From positions 1 to 41,166 of the forward strand of contig JAUICD010000029.1 in the NCBI GenBank assembly GCA_030427965.1: a stretch of 41,166 nt of DNA. Direction: 5' to 3'. Of this stretch, positions 40,798 to 41,166 are shown piece after piece (position 1 is the stretch's first letter; each line of letters begins with the position of its first letter). The position numbers were made by a program, and so were the translations under genes. This DNA comes from Bdellovibrionia bacterium. Lineage in GTDB: Bacteria; Bdellovibrionota; Bdellovibrionia; Bdellovibrionales; JAUICD01. The notes below the pieces were generated by a model that was given only the letters and a program-made list of their open reading frames with translations, searched no databases and was not told where the DNA came from.

Positions 40798-41166
40798 TCA
40801 TTTTGGCAATGTCTTAGCTTCTACTTTTTCTCGAAGAGTTTTCTTGTACTCAATGATCTTATTGAAGAGATTCTGATCTTCGTTTTGGCTAGAGGCTGCT
40901 AAGATTTGAGCAGCAAGTATTCCAGCATTGAACGCACCTCCAATTGCCACTGTTGCAACAGGAACCCCTTTTGGCATTTGAGCAATAGAGAGAAGCGCAT
41001 CTTCACCTTCAAGAGGTCCGACAGGGACTGGAACTCCAATCACAGGAAGCTCAGTTAAAGATGCGACCATTCCAGGGAGATGAGCGGCTCCCCCTGCTCC
41101 TGCAATAATCACTTGATAGCCTTTTTGGCGAGCACCTTTGGCAAATTCAATCATTCGATCAGGTGT
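40798..41166 (-). CDS. purE: N5-carboxyaminoimidazole ribonucleotide mutase, C-terminal part
   Basis: Purine biosynthesis mutase that converts N5-CAIR to CAIR. The last 122 residues are visible; the 5' part, including the SDLP-type motif, lies beyond the right edge. The sequence begins [16 protein letters not shown], which continues the family's HRTP motif, and then shows [51 protein letters not shown] and LAAQIL, all typical of class I PurE. A purK partner cannot be seen. The stop TGA at 40800-40798 is 7 bases from the end of the convergent YceI-like gene. Confidence 0.96.
   Translation of the reverse strand, partial: TPDRMIEFAKGARQKGYQVIIAGAGGAAHLPGMVASLTELPVIGVPVPVGPLEGEDALLSIAQMPKGVPVATVAIGGAFNAGILAAQILAASSQNEDQNLFNKIIEYKKTLREKVEAKTLPK

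Noticed and set aside
1..41166. CRISPR arrays, rRNA genes, toxin-antitoxin pairs, phage genes
   Set aside because: No regularly spaced repeats, no rRNA-like sequence, and no pairs of small genes with such motifs were seen.

Overview
The window reads as a chromosomal segment of a moderately AT-rich Gram-negative bacterium. Two outer-membrane beta-barrel proteins and many signal-peptide proteins point to a Gram-negative envelope. Gene content and order suggest the Bdellovibrionota/former deltaproteobacterial area: tilS-ftsH-cdaA-ybbR-glmM-pdxJ-nnr-tsaE, fbaB-lysS, many exported proteins of unknown function, and an HNH nuclease of a type I associate with that group. This placement is an inference from recall, not from a search.

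Layout. At 1-8660 everything is on the minus strand. A partial gap gene (cut by the left edge) is preceded by a tightly overlapping eight-gene run, in transcription order tmk, holB, tatD, a HAD hydrolase, a GCS2-type glutamate ligase, an iron-dependent alcohol dehydrogenase, a class-I glutamine-amidotransferase-like gamma-glutamyl hydrolase and an aldehyde dehydrogenase. The last four together look like a gamma-glutamylation route that oxidises an amino alcohol to an amino acid. At 8772-12420 (plus strand) lie a REC-GAF response regulator, an unusual 19-bp perfect inverted repeat, and fbaB-lysS. At 12518-14935 there are three exported proteins: a trypsin-like protease, a Cys-rich protein, and a small protein made of six Cys repeats.

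At 14908-23426 (plus strand) sits a dense housekeeping block: tilS, ftsH, the c-di-AMP cyclase/regulator/glucosamine-mutase set cdaA-ybbR-glmM, pdxJ, the bifunctional NAD(P)HX repair enzyme and tsaE. At 23478-25948 are an exported hypothetical, a double-GYF protein and a divergent GspE-N-like/GAF-like protein. After ltaE (minus) comes a second long plus-strand run at 27206-35055: a cysteine desulfurase, mnmA and mtaB (sulfur-based tRNA modification), then rnc-era-der (RNA processing and ribosome assembly) and a sodium:neurotransmitter-type symporter. Two outer-membrane barrels and an alpha/beta hydrolase follow.

The stretch 37462-40006 is the accessory part: a Lys-rich TfoX-N-like protein, an HNH endonuclease, a 16-bp direct repeat, an ISL3-type transposase remnant, and a tRNA-Ala(GGC) whose 3' end faces the debris. 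A YceI-like exported protein and the C-terminal part of purE (cut by the right edge) close the window. I saw no CRISPR array, rRNA, phage structural gene or complete insertion sequence. The best candidate for a new system is the gamma-glutamyl cassette at 1030-5565. The Cys-repeat protein at 14444 and the GYF/GspE-N-GAF pair at 24050-25948 come next.
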